A stretch of 64,000 bases of DNA from RYN-230 sp963837515 (GCA_963837515.1 CAWINT010000010.1:62001-126000); one strand, 5' to 3'. Counted from the stretch's first letter, positions 32,014 to 40,205 are shown. A program made the numbers and translations. The notes: a model not told the origin generated them from the sequence alone.

Positions 32014-32700
32014 ATGACTGCGACTCCCGGCTCGAGCGGTGCCGGGGCCGCCGGGGACGGCACCCGGGGGCCCGGCACGACCGTGGTGCACCTGCTGCGG
32101 CACGGTGAGGTGTACAACCCCAAGGGCGTGTTGTACGGCCGCCTGCCCGGCTACCACCTGTCCGAGGACGGGCGGCTGATGGCTAAGGCCGCGGCCGGCT
32201 TCCTGGTCGGCCGGGACGTGGTGGTGCTCCGGTCCTCGCCGCTGGACCGGGCCCAGGAGACGGCCGCGCCGCTGGCCGCGCAGTTCGGCCTGCCGGTGGT
32301 GACCGACGAGCGGCTGATCGAGGCGGGCAACCACTTCGAGGGCACCACGGTCGGGGTCGGCCCCGGTGCGCTGCGGAACCCGGCGTACTGGCGTTACCTG
32401 TGGGACCCGTTCCGGCCGTCGTGGGGTGAGCCGTACCGGGTCATCGCCGCCCGGGTGCTGTCGGTGCTGGCCGAGGTGGCCCGGGAGGCCGCCGGCCACG
32501 AGGCGGTGTGCGTCAGCCATCAGCTGCCCATCTGGACCGCCCGCAGGGCGGCCGAGGGCAAGCGCCTGTGGCACCATCCGGGCCACCGCCAGTGCGCGCT
32601 GGCCAGCGTGACCAGCTTCAGCTACCGCGGGGACCGGATCACCGGCATCAGCTACGCCGAGCCCGCCGGGCACGCCCACGCGCAGACGCCCGGGGCGTGA
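32014..32700 (+). CDS. histidine phosphatase (phosphoglycerate mutase-like) family protein
   Basis: Protein of 228 residues. The phosphoacceptor motif LLRHGEVYNP is near residue 30, RSSPLDRAQETA follows, and the second catalytic His is in CVSHQLPIW. The conserved location just ahead of the cytochrome c maturation genes in actinobacteria is known, but the substrate is not. The ATG at 32014 lies 9 nt behind a TAGGCT -10 box, favouring this start over one three codons upstream. Confidence 0.88.
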   Translation: MTATPGSSGAGAAGDGTRGPGTTVVHLLRHGEVYNPKGVLYGRLPGYHLSEDGRLMAKAAAGFLVGRDVVVLRSSPLDRAQETAAPLAAQFGLPVVTDERLIEAGNHFEGTTVGVGPGALRNPAYWRYLWDPFRPSWGEPYRVIAARVLSVLAEVAREAAGHEAVCVSHQLPIWTARRAAEGKRLWHHPGHRQCALASVTSFSYRGDRITGISYAEPAGHAHAQTPGA

Positions 32701-32791
32701 CCGCGCCGGGTCGCCCGGGGGCGCTGTCACCCGGCCGGGCCCCGTCAGGCACAATAGGCCTCGGTACTACCCCCTGTAGGAGATTTCTCTG

Positions 32792-33403
32792 GTGTCCCAC
32801 CTCTGGCCACGCCACGCCCCCCGGCGGCGCCGGGGGGCGGCGCTGGCCGCGCTGGCGGCCGGCGGCCTGCTGGCGGTGGCGGGTTGCTCGGCCGGATCGG
32901 CCGCCGCCACGCCGGCCGGGAACGGGCAGAACTTCGTCGCGGGCAGTCCCGGGACGACCTGGTACCAGCGCGGGCCATACGTCCCCTCGGTCAGCGGTGC
33001 GCTGGTCGGCGGGGGGCAGGCCAGCCTGGACCGCTACCGGGGCCACGTGGTGGTGCTGAACTTCTGGGGGTCCTGGTGCACCCCGTGCCGCGCCGAGGCG
33101 CCGTCGCTCGCCCAGCTGGCCCGGCAGTTCCAGCCGTCCGGGGTGCGCTTCCTGGGGGTGGACATCCGGGACAGCACCGCCACCGCGCGGGCCTACGTGA
33201 GTGACTTCCGGATCAGCTACCCGAGCCTGAACGACCCCAGCGACTCCATCGCGCTGCAGTTCCGCGCGACCGTCCCGCCGGACGGCATCCCGACCACCCT
33301 GGTGATAGCGCGCAATGGCCGGATCGCGGCCCGCGTGATCGGCGGGGTGACCTACCCCGGCCTCAAGAGCCTTATCCAGCGAGTGGTGGCGCAGCCCGGA
33401 TGA
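32792..33403 (+). CDS. TlpA/ResA-like lipoprotein thiol-disulfide oxidoreductase
   Basis: Protein of 203 residues. Lipobox LLAVAGCS (Cys at about 31) indicates membrane anchoring outside the cell. The thioredoxin domain has active site WGSWCTPCRAEAPSL and a cis-Pro region GIPTTLVI. ResA-type proteins reduce apocytochrome c cysteines before heme ligation. GTG start with AGGAG upstream. Its stop overlaps resB directly, so the ccdA gene that normally lies between is absent here. Confidence 0.9.
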   Translation: MSHLWPRHAPRRRRGAALAALAAGGLLAVAGCSAGSAAATPAGNGQNFVAGSPGTTWYQRGPYVPSVSGALVGGGQASLDRYRGHVVVLNFWGSWCTPCRAEAPSLAQLARQFQPSGVRFLGVDIRDSTATARAYVSDFRISYPSLNDPSDSIALQFRATVPPDGIPTTLVIARNGRIAARVIGGVTYPGLKSLIQRVVAQPG

Positions 33404-35115
33404 CCGAGACCTCCCAGGCCCGCACGGAGCCGGCCGGCGCTGCCGGGCGTGACCCCGCGGCGCCCGCCCCGGCCCCGGCGTCCACCCCGGCTGCGGCCCC
33501 GGCTGCGGCCCCGGCTGCGGCCCCGGCCCGGGCCCCGGGCCGTGGCCCGGGGCTGGGGATCACCGGCTGGCTGCGCTGGACCTGGCGCCAGCTGACCTCG
33601 ATGCGCACCGCGCTGGTGCTGCTGTTCCTGCTGGCGGTGGGCAGCGTCCCGGGGTCGCTGCTGCCGCAGCAGGGCGTCGACCCGGGCAGTGTGCAGCAGT
33701 ACTTCACCGCGCACCCGGCGCTGGCGCCCTGGCTGTCCCGGCTGGGCCTGTTCAACGTGTTCGCGGCGCCCTGGTTCGCCGCGATCTACCTGCTGCTCTT
33801 CGTGTCCCTGGCGGGCTGCGTGATCCCGCGCACCGTCCGCCTGGCGCGCTCGGCCCGGGCGCTGCCACCCGCCGCGCCGCGTCACCTGGCCCGGCTGCCG
33901 CAGTCGGCCCGGCACCACACCGGCCTGGAGCCGGCCGCCGCGCTGGAAGCTGCCACCGGGGTGCTGCGCCGCCGCAAGTTCCGGCTGCGGGCCGGCGACG
34001 GCTGGGTGTCCGCCGAGAAGGGGTACCGCCGGGAACTGGGCAACCTGCTGTTCCACCTGTCGCTGCTGGCCCTGCTGGGGGCGGTGGCGCTGGGTGGCGT
34101 GTTCGGCTACAAGGCGAACCGGCTGCTGGTCACCGGGGACACGTTCGCCAACACGGTGACCGACCTGGACGTGTTCCATCCGGGGCGCCTGGTCTCCGCG
34201 AACGACCTGCAGCCGTTCAGCATCACGCTGAACCGCTTCGTGGCCTCTTACGTGACCGCCCCCGCCGACCGGGGCCAGCCGAAGAACTTCGACGCCTACC
34301 TCAGCTACAGGGCCCAGCCGGGCGGCCCCGTCCGCCACGACGAGCTGCGGATCAACCACCCGCTGAACGTCAACGGCGTCAAGGTGTACCTCATCGGCCA
34401 CGGCTACGCGCCGGTCTTCCGGGTCACCGACGGGACCGGGCAGGTGGTCTTCGACCAGCCGGTGCCGTTCATCGCCGCGAACACCGGGACGTTCGAGTCG
34501 ACCGGGGTCGTCAAGGTGCCCGACGCCCGGCCGTACCAGCTCGGCTTCGCCGGGGTGTTCCTGCCCTCGGCGGTGGACATCAACGGGCAGCTGGCGTCCT
34601 ATTTCCCGGCCCCGCTCGACCCGCGGGTGAGCCTCATCTCCTACAAAGGCAACCTGGGCATGGACAGCGGCACCCCGCAGTCGGTGTACCAGCTGAACAC
34701 GGCCGGGCTCACCCAGCTGCCGGTCGCGCCGCGGCCGCTGGCCCCCGGCCAGTCCATCAAGCTGCCGGGCGGCGCCGGGACGCTTACCTTCACCGGTTAC
34801 CGGCAGTGGGTCAGCCTGGCTGTCACTTACGACCCGGGCCAGCTCCCCGCGCTGATCGCCGGGGTGTGCGCGCTGGCCGGGCTGCTGCTGTCGTTCTTCA
34901 TCCGGCGCCGCCGGGTGTTCGTCCGCGCCTACCCGGCCGCTGACGGCGGCACCGTGGTGGACGTGGGCGGCCTGGCCCGGTCCGACCCGGCGGGCGGGTT
35001 CGACGAGGAGTTCACCGGGCTGGCCGCCGCGCTGGCCCACGCGAACCAGGGGACCACACCGGCCGCTGGCACTGATACCCCGGCTGACCACGATCCAGGG
35101 GAGCGAGACTCATGA
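33400..35115 (+). CDS. resB: cytochrome c biogenesis protein ResB (CcsB/Ccs1 type)
   Basis: System II component of 571 residues that with CcsB/CcsA delivers heme to apocytochrome c outside the membrane. N-terminal Ala/Pro-rich tail (residues 5-50, 12-bp repeats), then transmembrane helices near 65-90, 120-145, and 205-230, a large extracytoplasmic domain, and a last helix (LPALIAGVCALAGLLLSFFI). The motif SMRTALVLLFLLAVGSVPGSLLPQ is typical. The ATG overlaps the tlpA stop and its own stop overlaps ccsB. Confidence 0.92.
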   Translation: MTETSQARTEPAGAAGRDPAAPAPAPASTPAAAPAAAPAAAPARAPGRGPGLGITGWLRWTWRQLTSMRTALVLLFLLAVGSVPGSLLPQQGVDPGSVQQYFTAHPALAPWLSRLGLFNVFAAPWFAAIYLLLFVSLAGCVIPRTVRLARSARALPPAAPRHLARLPQSARHHTGLEPAAALEAATGVLRRRKFRLRAGDGWVSAEKGYRRELGNLLFHLSLLALLGAVALGGVFGYKANRLLVTGDTFANTVTDLDVFHPGRLVSANDLQPFSITLNRFVASYVTAPADRGQPKNFDAYLSYRAQPGGPVRHDELRINHPLNVNGVKVYLIGHGYAPVFRVTDGTGQVVFDQPVPFIAANTGTFESTGVVKVPDARPYQLGFAGVFLPSAVDINGQLASYFPAPLDPRVSLISYKGNLGMDSGTPQSVYQLNTAGLTQLPVAPRPLAPGQSIKLPGGAGTLTFTGYRQWVSLAVTYDPGQLPALIAGVCALAGLLLSFFIRRRRVFVRAYPAADGGTVVDVGGLARSDPAGGFDEEFTGLAAALAHANQGTTPAAGTDTPADHDPGERDS

Positions 35116-36260
35116 TCAACCAGGGCCTGTCCCATGTCAGCGATCAGTTTCTGATCGTCACGGTGGTCCTGTATTCGCTGGCTGTGCTGGCCTTCGCCGT
35201 GGACTTCGCGTTCGGCCGGCGCAGCCCCGCGCCCGCGGCCGAGGGCTCCGCGCCCGCGCCCGCGACCGCCGCGCCCGCGGCCGGGGTCCCGGCGGCGCAG
35301 CGGGTGCCGGCCGGGGTGACCGCGGCGGCGGGCACCGGCGGTGCCGGGGGCGCCACGATCGTCGGCGGCACGGCCTCAGGCGGCACCACCTCAGGCGGCA
35401 CGGCCTCAGGCGGCACCACCTCAGGCGGCACCACCTCAGGCGGCACCACCTCAGGCGGCACGGCCTCAGGCGGCACGGCCCGGGCCGGGACGGGCCTCAG
35501 CCGCTGGGTGCAGCTGGGCCTGGCCGCGACCGTGCTCGGCGTGGCCACGCACACCCTCGGCGTGCTGTCTCGCGGCCTGGCGGTGCACCGGGTGCCGTGG
35601 GGCGACATGTACGAGTTCGTCACCGCGGTGTCCTGCGTCGCGGTGCTGGTCTTCCTCGGACTGATGGCCCGCTACCGGGCCTACCGGCTCGGCCTGTTCT
35701 TCATGGCCCCGATCGTCATCATCCTGGGCCTGGCGCAGACCGTCATCTACACCCCGGCCGGCCCGCTGGTGCCCGCGCTCAACTCGTACTGGCTGGCCAT
35801 CCACGTCACCTCGATAACCCTGGCCAGCGGGACGTTCGTGCTGGCGGCCGTGCTCGCCGTGGTCTACCTGGCCGCGGAGCGGCACGAGCGCCGGGTGGTG
35901 GCCGGGCTGCCGGTGCGCACCGCCGAGGTGTTCCGGCTGCTGCCCAGCGCCGAGCGCATCGACCAGTTCGCCTACCGGACGGTGGTCTTCGGCTTCCCGC
36001 TGTGGACCTTCGGCATCATGGCCGGGGCGATCTGGGCCGACCAGGCGTGGGGCCGTTACTGGGGCTGGGATCCGACCGAGACCTGGGCCTTCATCACCTG
36101 GGTGGTATACGCCTGCTTCCTGCACGCCCGCGTCACCGCGGGCTGGCGGGGCCGCCGGGCCGCCTACATCAACCTGCTCGGCTTCGGCTGCCTGCTGTTC
36201 AACATGGTGGGGGTCAGCCTGTTCATCACCGGGCTGCACTCCTACGCCGGCTTGAACTGA
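35112..36260 (+). CDS. ccsB: cytochrome c biogenesis/heme exporter protein CcsB (CcsA family)
   Basis: Polytopic membrane protein of 382 residues with the tryptophan-rich heme-handling motif WGRYWGWDPTETWAFITW near the C-terminus and His residues in helices. After the first helix comes an insert of G-G-T-[AT]-S repeats (about 85-125) absent from typical relatives. Overlaps resB (ATGA). Last gene of the ccs cluster. Confidence 0.93.
   Translation: MINQGLSHVSDQFLIVTVVLYSLAVLAFAVDFAFGRRSPAPAAEGSAPAPATAAPAAGVPAAQRVPAGVTAAAGTGGAGGATIVGGTASGGTTSGGTASGGTTSGGTTSGGTTSGGTASGGTARAGTGLSRWVQLGLAATVLGVATHTLGVLSRGLAVHRVPWGDMYEFVTAVSCVAVLVFLGLMARYRAYRLGLFFMAPIVIILGLAQTVIYTPAGPLVPALNSYWLAIHVTSITLASGTFVLAAVLAVVYLAAERHERRVVAGLPVRTAEVFRLLPSAERIDQFAYRTVVFGFPLWTFGIMAGAIWADQAWGRYWGWDPTETWAFITWVVYACFLHARVTAGWRGRRAAYINLLGFGCLLFNMVGVSLFITGLHSYAGLN
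35364..35480 (+). repeat. 15-bp tandem repeat, seven units plus partial, in ccsB
   Basis: Units GGCGGCACCACCTCA / GGCGGCACGGCCTCA, encoding G-G-T-[TA]-S, in the extramembrane loop after the first helix of CcsB. In frame throughout. Confidence 0.9.
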
Positions 36261-36294
36261 CCCGCCGCGCCCCGCGCGCCCCCGTCAGGCCCAA

Positions 36295-36310
36295 CGCCCC
36301 GCCCGGGGCG
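36295..36310. terminator. GC hairpin between convergent genes
   Basis: CGCCCC (36295-36300) and GGGGCG (36305-36310) with a 4-nt loop, between ccsB and the convergent small membrane gene. Confidence 0.45.
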
Positions 36311-36311
36311 A

Positions 36312-36602
36312 TCACTCCGCCTCGCCGCGTCCGTCCTCGCCGCGGATGACCCGGTCCAGTTCGGCGAGGAATTCCGGGTCGTCGTCGGGGCCCCGGGGGA
36401 TCGCCCAGTCGGCCGACACCGCGCTCACTGCCGGTGACAGCCGGTCCTCAGCGACTCCGTACCGGGCCTGGCCGGCCGGGTGCCTGCGAAAGGCGGCGTC
36501 CGCGGCCGAGCCCGGAGGTCGGGCGAGACGGCGGGGCCAGCCGACCCAGCAGGCCCAGAAGACCAGCGTGAGCAGCGCGGCGAGCGCACCCACGAGCCAC
36601 AT
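36312..36602 (-). CDS. small membrane protein with C-terminal DDDPEFL motif
   Basis: Protein of 96 residues. One N-terminal transmembrane helix (MWLVGALAALLTLVFWACWVGW), a basic stretch, then an acidic C-terminal part with DDDPEFLAELDRVIRG. That motif recurs at the end of short actinobacterial membrane proteins I recognise but cannot name. Convergent with ccsB; no function assigned. Confidence 0.7.
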   Translation of the reverse strand: MWLVGALAALLTLVFWACWVGWPRRLARPPGSAADAAFRRHPAGQARYGVAEDRLSPAVSAVSADWAIPRGPDDDPEFLAELDRVIRGEDGRGEAE

Positions 36603-36683
36603 GCGCGGAAGCTTAACCCCACCTGGGTAATTTTGGTCGCCGAATGAACTGAGTCAGCCGATAACAGATCGGCTTCCTTAACT

Positions 36684-36710
36684 GGTAACGCTGGGTAACG
36701 ACAGGTGACG
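36684..36710. promoter_or_regulatory. three GGTRACG direct repeats at exact 10-bp spacing
   Basis: GGTAACG at 36684-36690, GGTAACG at 36694-36700, GGTGACG at 36704-36710, about 60-85 nt upstream of the metalloprotease gene. Same-face helical spacing suggests a cooperatively binding regulator. Confidence 0.5.
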
Positions 36711-36768
36711 TTCGCAGCGTTTGGGCTTACCCTGGCGGTCTGGCACGCGATCGCTAGGAGTGCGACAT

Positions 36769-38004
36769 ATGCGGCTGCGGCTTCTTGATCGCGTCCGCCG
36801 GTACATCCGGCCGAGGCTGGCTGGGCCGCGGTCCCGCGGGACCGCGAAAGCCGGGCCGCCGGCCGGTGGCACCGCGGTGGGCTCGGTCAGCGTCGGCCGT
36901 CATCGGCGCAGTCATCCCGCTCCCGAGCACCCCGCCACCGCCCAGCCGTCCGCGTCCCGGGAGCCCGCGTCCCGGGAGCCCGCGTCCCGGGAGCCCGCGT
37001 CCCGGGAGCCCGCGTCCCGGGAGCCCGCGTCCCGGGAGCCCGCGTCCCGGGAGCCCGGGTCCCAGCCACCCGGGTCCCAGCCACCCGGGTCCCAGCCACC
37101 CGCTGGCGCGTCACCCGCCGGTCCGGGGGACAGGCAGGCCGGCGAGCCGCCCGGACCAGGATCCGCCGTGCCGCTGCCCCGGCGCGGGCCGCGACCACCC
37201 GGGGCGGGGCGGGCCCCGGGACAGCCCGGACACGCCCGGACGGCGGCCCAAGCTCAGCGGACCGGCCAGGCGCGGGCAGCCGTGCGGCCGGCTCCGGGGA
37301 CGGACGCGGCGAAGGCGCAGCAGGCGGCGGAACGCACCACCCCGGCGCCCCGCCCCGCCGCCCAGGCCCGCCAGCCGTGGTACGAGGTCGCCCACGACCG
37401 CCGGAGGGCCGAGGGGTCGGCCGACTGCGGCCCGCTGGAGCGGGTGCTGCACCGGGAGTGGCCCGCCAATGTGGTGCCGTCCCGGCCGGTGGTGCTGGCG
37501 GTCAACCGGCTGGCGGAACTGCCGCAGGTGATCAAGAAGATCCTGGTGGCCGGCCTGGACGCGATCCACGTCGGTGAGGGCGGCGTCCCGGAACTGGACG
37601 ATATGGGCCGGCTCCGCGGGGTGCCGCTGCCCTCCGGCCGCGCCACCTGGGACGCCTGCGCCGGCGCCTACGGCAAGCGCAAGATCATCGTCGGGTCCCG
37701 GCCGTCATCCGCCCCCGATGTCATGTGCCATGAAGTCGGGCACGCGCTGGACGACATCGACCGGATCGAGGGCGACTGGCAGTCCGATTCCGAGCAGTTC
37801 CGGCGGCTGTATGACCGCTGCGTGCCGTCCCTGGTCAGCCCGTTCCACCAGCAGGGCGGGGATCTCGGCCGCCGGGAGTTCTTCGCCGACGCCTTCGCGG
37901 CGATTGCCTCACGGCAGCGCCCGGCCCTGGTGGACATGCTCGGCGGCAACATCAGGACAGCTCTTGATGTGATGCTCTACTTCAATCTGCGCTACGGGCT
38001 TTAG
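36769..38004 (+). CDS. anthrax lethal factor-like zinc metalloprotease domain protein
   Basis: Protein of 411 residues. The ATG at 36769 has AGGAG at 8 nt. Residues ~1-205 are disordered: a basic N-terminus, seven S-R-E-P-A units, three G-S-Q-P-P units, and Pro/Ala/Gln sequence. The C-terminal ~190 residues match an ATLF-type peptidase: VIKKILVAGLDAIHVGEG, then HEVGHALD with zinc ligands His321 and His325 and catalytic Glu322, and the third ligand Glu370 in RREFFADAFAAI. No signal peptide is visible, so the location is unclear. It is followed 8-11 nt later by a small gene. Confidence 0.75.
   Translation: MRLRLLDRVRRYIRPRLAGPRSRGTAKAGPPAGGTAVGSVSVGRHRRSHPAPEHPATAQPSASREPASREPASREPASREPASREPASREPASREPGSQPPGSQPPGSQPPAGASPAGPGDRQAGEPPGPGSAVPLPRRGPRPPGAGRAPGQPGHARTAAQAQRTGQARAAVRPAPGTDAAKAQQAAERTTPAPRPAAQARQPWYEVAHDRRRAEGSADCGPLERVLHREWPANVVPSRPVVLAVNRLAELPQVIKKILVAGLDAIHVGEGGVPELDDMGRLRGVPLPSGRATWDACAGAYGKRKIIVGSRPSSAPDVMCHEVGHALDDIDRIEGDWQSDSEQFRRLYDRCVPSLVSPFHQQGGDLGRREFFADAFAAIASRQRPALVDMLGGNIRTALDVMLYFNLRYGL
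36952..37101 (+). repeat. 15-bp tandem repeats (7 + 3 units) in the metalloprotease gene
   Basis: Seven identical units GCGTCCCGGGAGCCC (36952-37056) followed by three of GGGTCCCAGCCACCC (37057-37101), coding S-R-E-P-A and G-S-Q-P-P. The perfect identity suggests recent expansion. Confidence 0.92.
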
Positions 38005-38015
38005 AGTGAGCGGTG

Positions 38016-38276
38016 ATGTTTGTCATCCGGTTGCCGAACGGGAACCTGCTGGTTCCCGAGTCAGCGCTGGCCGATGACGGGGGCGTGCTGGGCGACGCCT
38101 ACGTGGAGATCGGCCCGGCGGACGCGGCCTACGCGCGGCTGGCCGAGCAGGCGATCACCGAGCAGGACCTGGCGCAGCGGCGCCGGCAGTGGCAGGAAGG
38201 AGACGCCGCGCTGCAGCGGCAGTTCGCCGAATACCTGGCCAGCCGGGGCGGCGGGGAGCCTGGCCCCCAGGGGTAG
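38016..38276 (+). CDS. small conserved hypothetical protein, partner of metalloprotease
   Basis: Protein of 86 residues, start ATG 38016 (a GTG three bases upstream is equally possible). Begins MFVIRLPNGNLLVPESAL and continues as a charged helix rich in Glu/Gln/Arg (AEQAITEQDLAQRRRQWQEG). Codon use is typical of the window. The close spacing to the metalloprotease suggests an operon, perhaps a substrate, chaperone or inhibitor; this is inference. I do not recognise the family. Confidence 0.6.
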   Translation: MFVIRLPNGNLLVPESALADDGGVLGDAYVEIGPADAAYARLAEQAITEQDLAQRRRQWQEGDAALQRQFAEYLASRGGGEPGPQG

Positions 38277-38318
38277 CCGCAAGGCCCCAGGAATGGCCGT
38301 TAGCCGGGGAACAAGCCG

Positions 38319-38528
38319 TTAGCCGGCCGGTGTGTCGTCCTTGGCTTGGGCGCTCTCGCCGCGGAGCAGTGCGCGGACTTCCGACTCGCGGAACCGGCGG
38401 TGCCCGCCGGGCGTGCGGATACTGCTGATCCGGCCGGACGCGGCCCACCGCGTCACCGTCTTTGGGTCCACCCGGAAGAGCGCCGCGACCTCCCCTGGGG
38501 TCAGGAGGCGCTCGTTGTTGCCGTCCAC
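38319..38528 (-). CDS. bldC: BldC developmental regulator (MerR-like HTH)
   Basis: DNA-binding protein of 69 residues, close to the length of Streptomyces BldC. The winged HTH reads LLTPGEVAALFRVDPKTVTRW, then GRISSIRTPGGHRRFRESEVRALL, the BldC hallmark. GTG start at 38528 with AGGAGGGG at 38535-38542. BldC binds direct repeats cooperatively and controls the timing of development. The phased repeats at 36684-36710 are nearby, but a link is untested. Confidence 0.93.
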   Translation of the reverse strand: MDGNNERLLTPGEVAALFRVDPKTVTRWAASGRISSIRTPGGHRRFRESEVRALLRGESAQAKDDTPAG

Positions 38529-38644
38529 GGTGTTCCCCTCCTGCGCGGATCGCCGGGTACCCGGCCCAAGCCTGCCCCAAGTGTGGCGACAAAAGAGGGT
38601 TTTCTCCTTAGTTTCCGTAAAACCAGCGGCGGTAGGGTGTTCGG

Positions 38645-39616
38645 GTGCAGTCGCTGGTGTCGATCGATGAGATCCGGGCCGCCGCGGCGGCCCTTTCCGG
38701 CGTAGCAGTCCGTACGCCGCTCGTCCCATTTCCCGGCGCCGACCCCCCGCTGCTGGTCAAACCGGAATCGCTGCAGCCGACCGGGGCTTTCAAACTGCGG
38801 GGCGCGTACACGGCCCTGAGGGCGCTCCCGGCCGCCGCGCGGGAGCATGGCGTGGTCGCGCACTCCAGCGGCAACCACGGGCAGGCGGTGGCCTACGCGG
38901 CTGCCCGGCTCGGCCTGCCCGCGGTGATCATCGTGCCGAGCAACGCCGAGCCGGTCAAGGTGGCGGCCATCCGCGCGCTGGGCGCGGAACTGGTGGTCTC
39001 CGGGCCGGCCCTCGCGGACCGGCTGGCGGCCACTCGGGACGTGATCCGGCAGCGCGGCGCGGTGTCCATCCCGCCGTTCGACGACCGGCGGGTGATCGCC
39101 GGGCAGGGCACCATCGGCCTGGAGATCGCGGCCGACTGCCCAGGCGTCGACCTGGTCGTCGTCCCGGTCGGTGGCGGGGGCCTGATCTCCGGGGTGGCGG
39201 CGGCGATCCGGCAGTTGCGCCCCGGGGCGATGGTGGTCGGCGTCGAGCCGGAACTGGCCGCCGACGCTCGCGACTCGCTGCGCGAGGGGCACCAGGTGGC
39301 GTGGCCGGCCGCCGCCACCCGGCAGACGATCGCCGACGCGCTGCGGGTGAATCAGGTCGGCGCGCTGCCGTTGCGGCATCTGCTGGAGTACGTGACGGAC
39401 ATCGTCACCGTCACCGAGGACGAGATCCGCGAGGCGGTGCGGCGGCTCGCCCTGGAGGGCCACCTGATCGCCGAGCCGGGCGGGGCGGTGGCCGTCGCGG
39501 CCGGCCTGTTCCGGCGCAAGGAGCTGCCGCCCGCGGCCACCACCGTGGCCGTGCTGTCCGGGGGGAACATCGACCCGGTGCTGCTCAGGTCGATCCTGGC
39601 CGAGCCGCCCGAGTAG
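38645..39616 (+). CDS. PLP-dependent threonine/serine dehydratase-like protein without ACT domain
   Basis: Fold-type II PLP enzyme of 323 residues. Schiff-base Lys50 in GAFKLRGAYTA, SSGNHGQAVAYAA, and the phosphate-binding glycine loop VPVGGGGLISG. Lacking the C-terminal ACT domain, it should not be isoleucine-controlled, resembling catabolic threonine dehydratases and serine racemases. A second paralogue with ACT domain lies at 61758. GTG start; no clear ribosome binding site, so it may be leaderless. Confidence 0.88.
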   Translation: MQSLVSIDEIRAAAAALSGVAVRTPLVPFPGADPPLLVKPESLQPTGAFKLRGAYTALRALPAAAREHGVVAHSSGNHGQAVAYAAARLGLPAVIIVPSNAEPVKVAAIRALGAELVVSGPALADRLAATRDVIRQRGAVSIPPFDDRRVIAGQGTIGLEIAADCPGVDLVVVPVGGGGLISGVAAAIRQLRPGAMVVGVEPELAADARDSLREGHQVAWPAAATRQTIADALRVNQVGALPLRHLLEYVTDIVTVTEDEIREAVRRLALEGHLIAEPGGAVAVAAGLFRRKELPPAATTVAVLSGGNIDPVLLRSILAEPPE

Positions 39617-39629
39617 GCTGAATGGCGCT

Positions 39630-40079
39630 ATGCGATCCACCATTGCCTACACCACCGCCCGGATCCTGCTGTTCGTGGCGTCAACCGTGCTGCTGTACCT
39701 GGCCGGCTTCCGCGGGCTGCTGCTGCTCGGCCTGGCGCTGCTGATCAGCGGGATCGCCAGCTACGTGCTGCTGTCCCGGCAGCGGGACGCCATGTCCGGG
39801 GCGCTCACCGCGCGGCTGGCCGGCGCCCGCGGCGCCCTGAACGACTTCCGCGGCCGGCTGGACGCCGGGACCCGTGCCGAGGACGGCGCCGAGCTGGAGC
39901 CAGCCGGGCCGGAGGGTGCGGCGCCGGCGCCCGCCGGGCCGGGGACCACTGGGCTGGAACCCGCCGGGCCGGGGACCGCCGGGCCGCAGACCGCCGGGCC
40001 GGGGACCGCCGGGCCGGGGACCGCCGGGCCGGACGCGGTACCGGCAGTCACCCGTCCCGCGGAGCGCCCGACCGCCTAG
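39630..40079 (+). CDS. DUF4229-type membrane protein
   Basis: Protein of 149 residues. Two transmembrane helices near the N-terminus (TARILLFVASTVLLYLAGF and LLLLGLALLISGIASYVLLS), then SRQRDAMSGALTARL, typical of DUF4229. The C-terminal ~65 residues are a Pro/Ala/Gly repeat coded by 15-bp units. TAGGCT at 39614-39619, overlapping the previous stop, may be its -10 box. Function unknown. Confidence 0.82.
   Translation: MRSTIAYTTARILLFVASTVLLYLAGFRGLLLLGLALLISGIASYVLLSRQRDAMSGALTARLAGARGALNDFRGRLDAGTRAEDGAELEPAGPEGAAPAPAGPGTTGLEPAGPGTAGPQTAGPGTAGPGTAGPDAVPAVTRPAERPTA
39933..40037 (+). repeat. 15-bp tandem repeat, seven units
   Basis: Unit GCCGGGCCGGGGACC, encoding A-G-P-G-T, repeated seven times with few changes at the end of the DUF4229-type gene. 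Confidence 0.9.
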
Positions 40080-40205
40080 GCCTGGCTGCGGACCGGCGGT
40101 GCACCACGTGGGGCGATCGGGCTCCTGGCGGAGTTCTCTCGCCCGCAGCCGCAGCAGGCGCTGCGGGTGCGCCGGGTGTAGCCGGGCGGCGGCGCCGGTG
40201 GTTCG

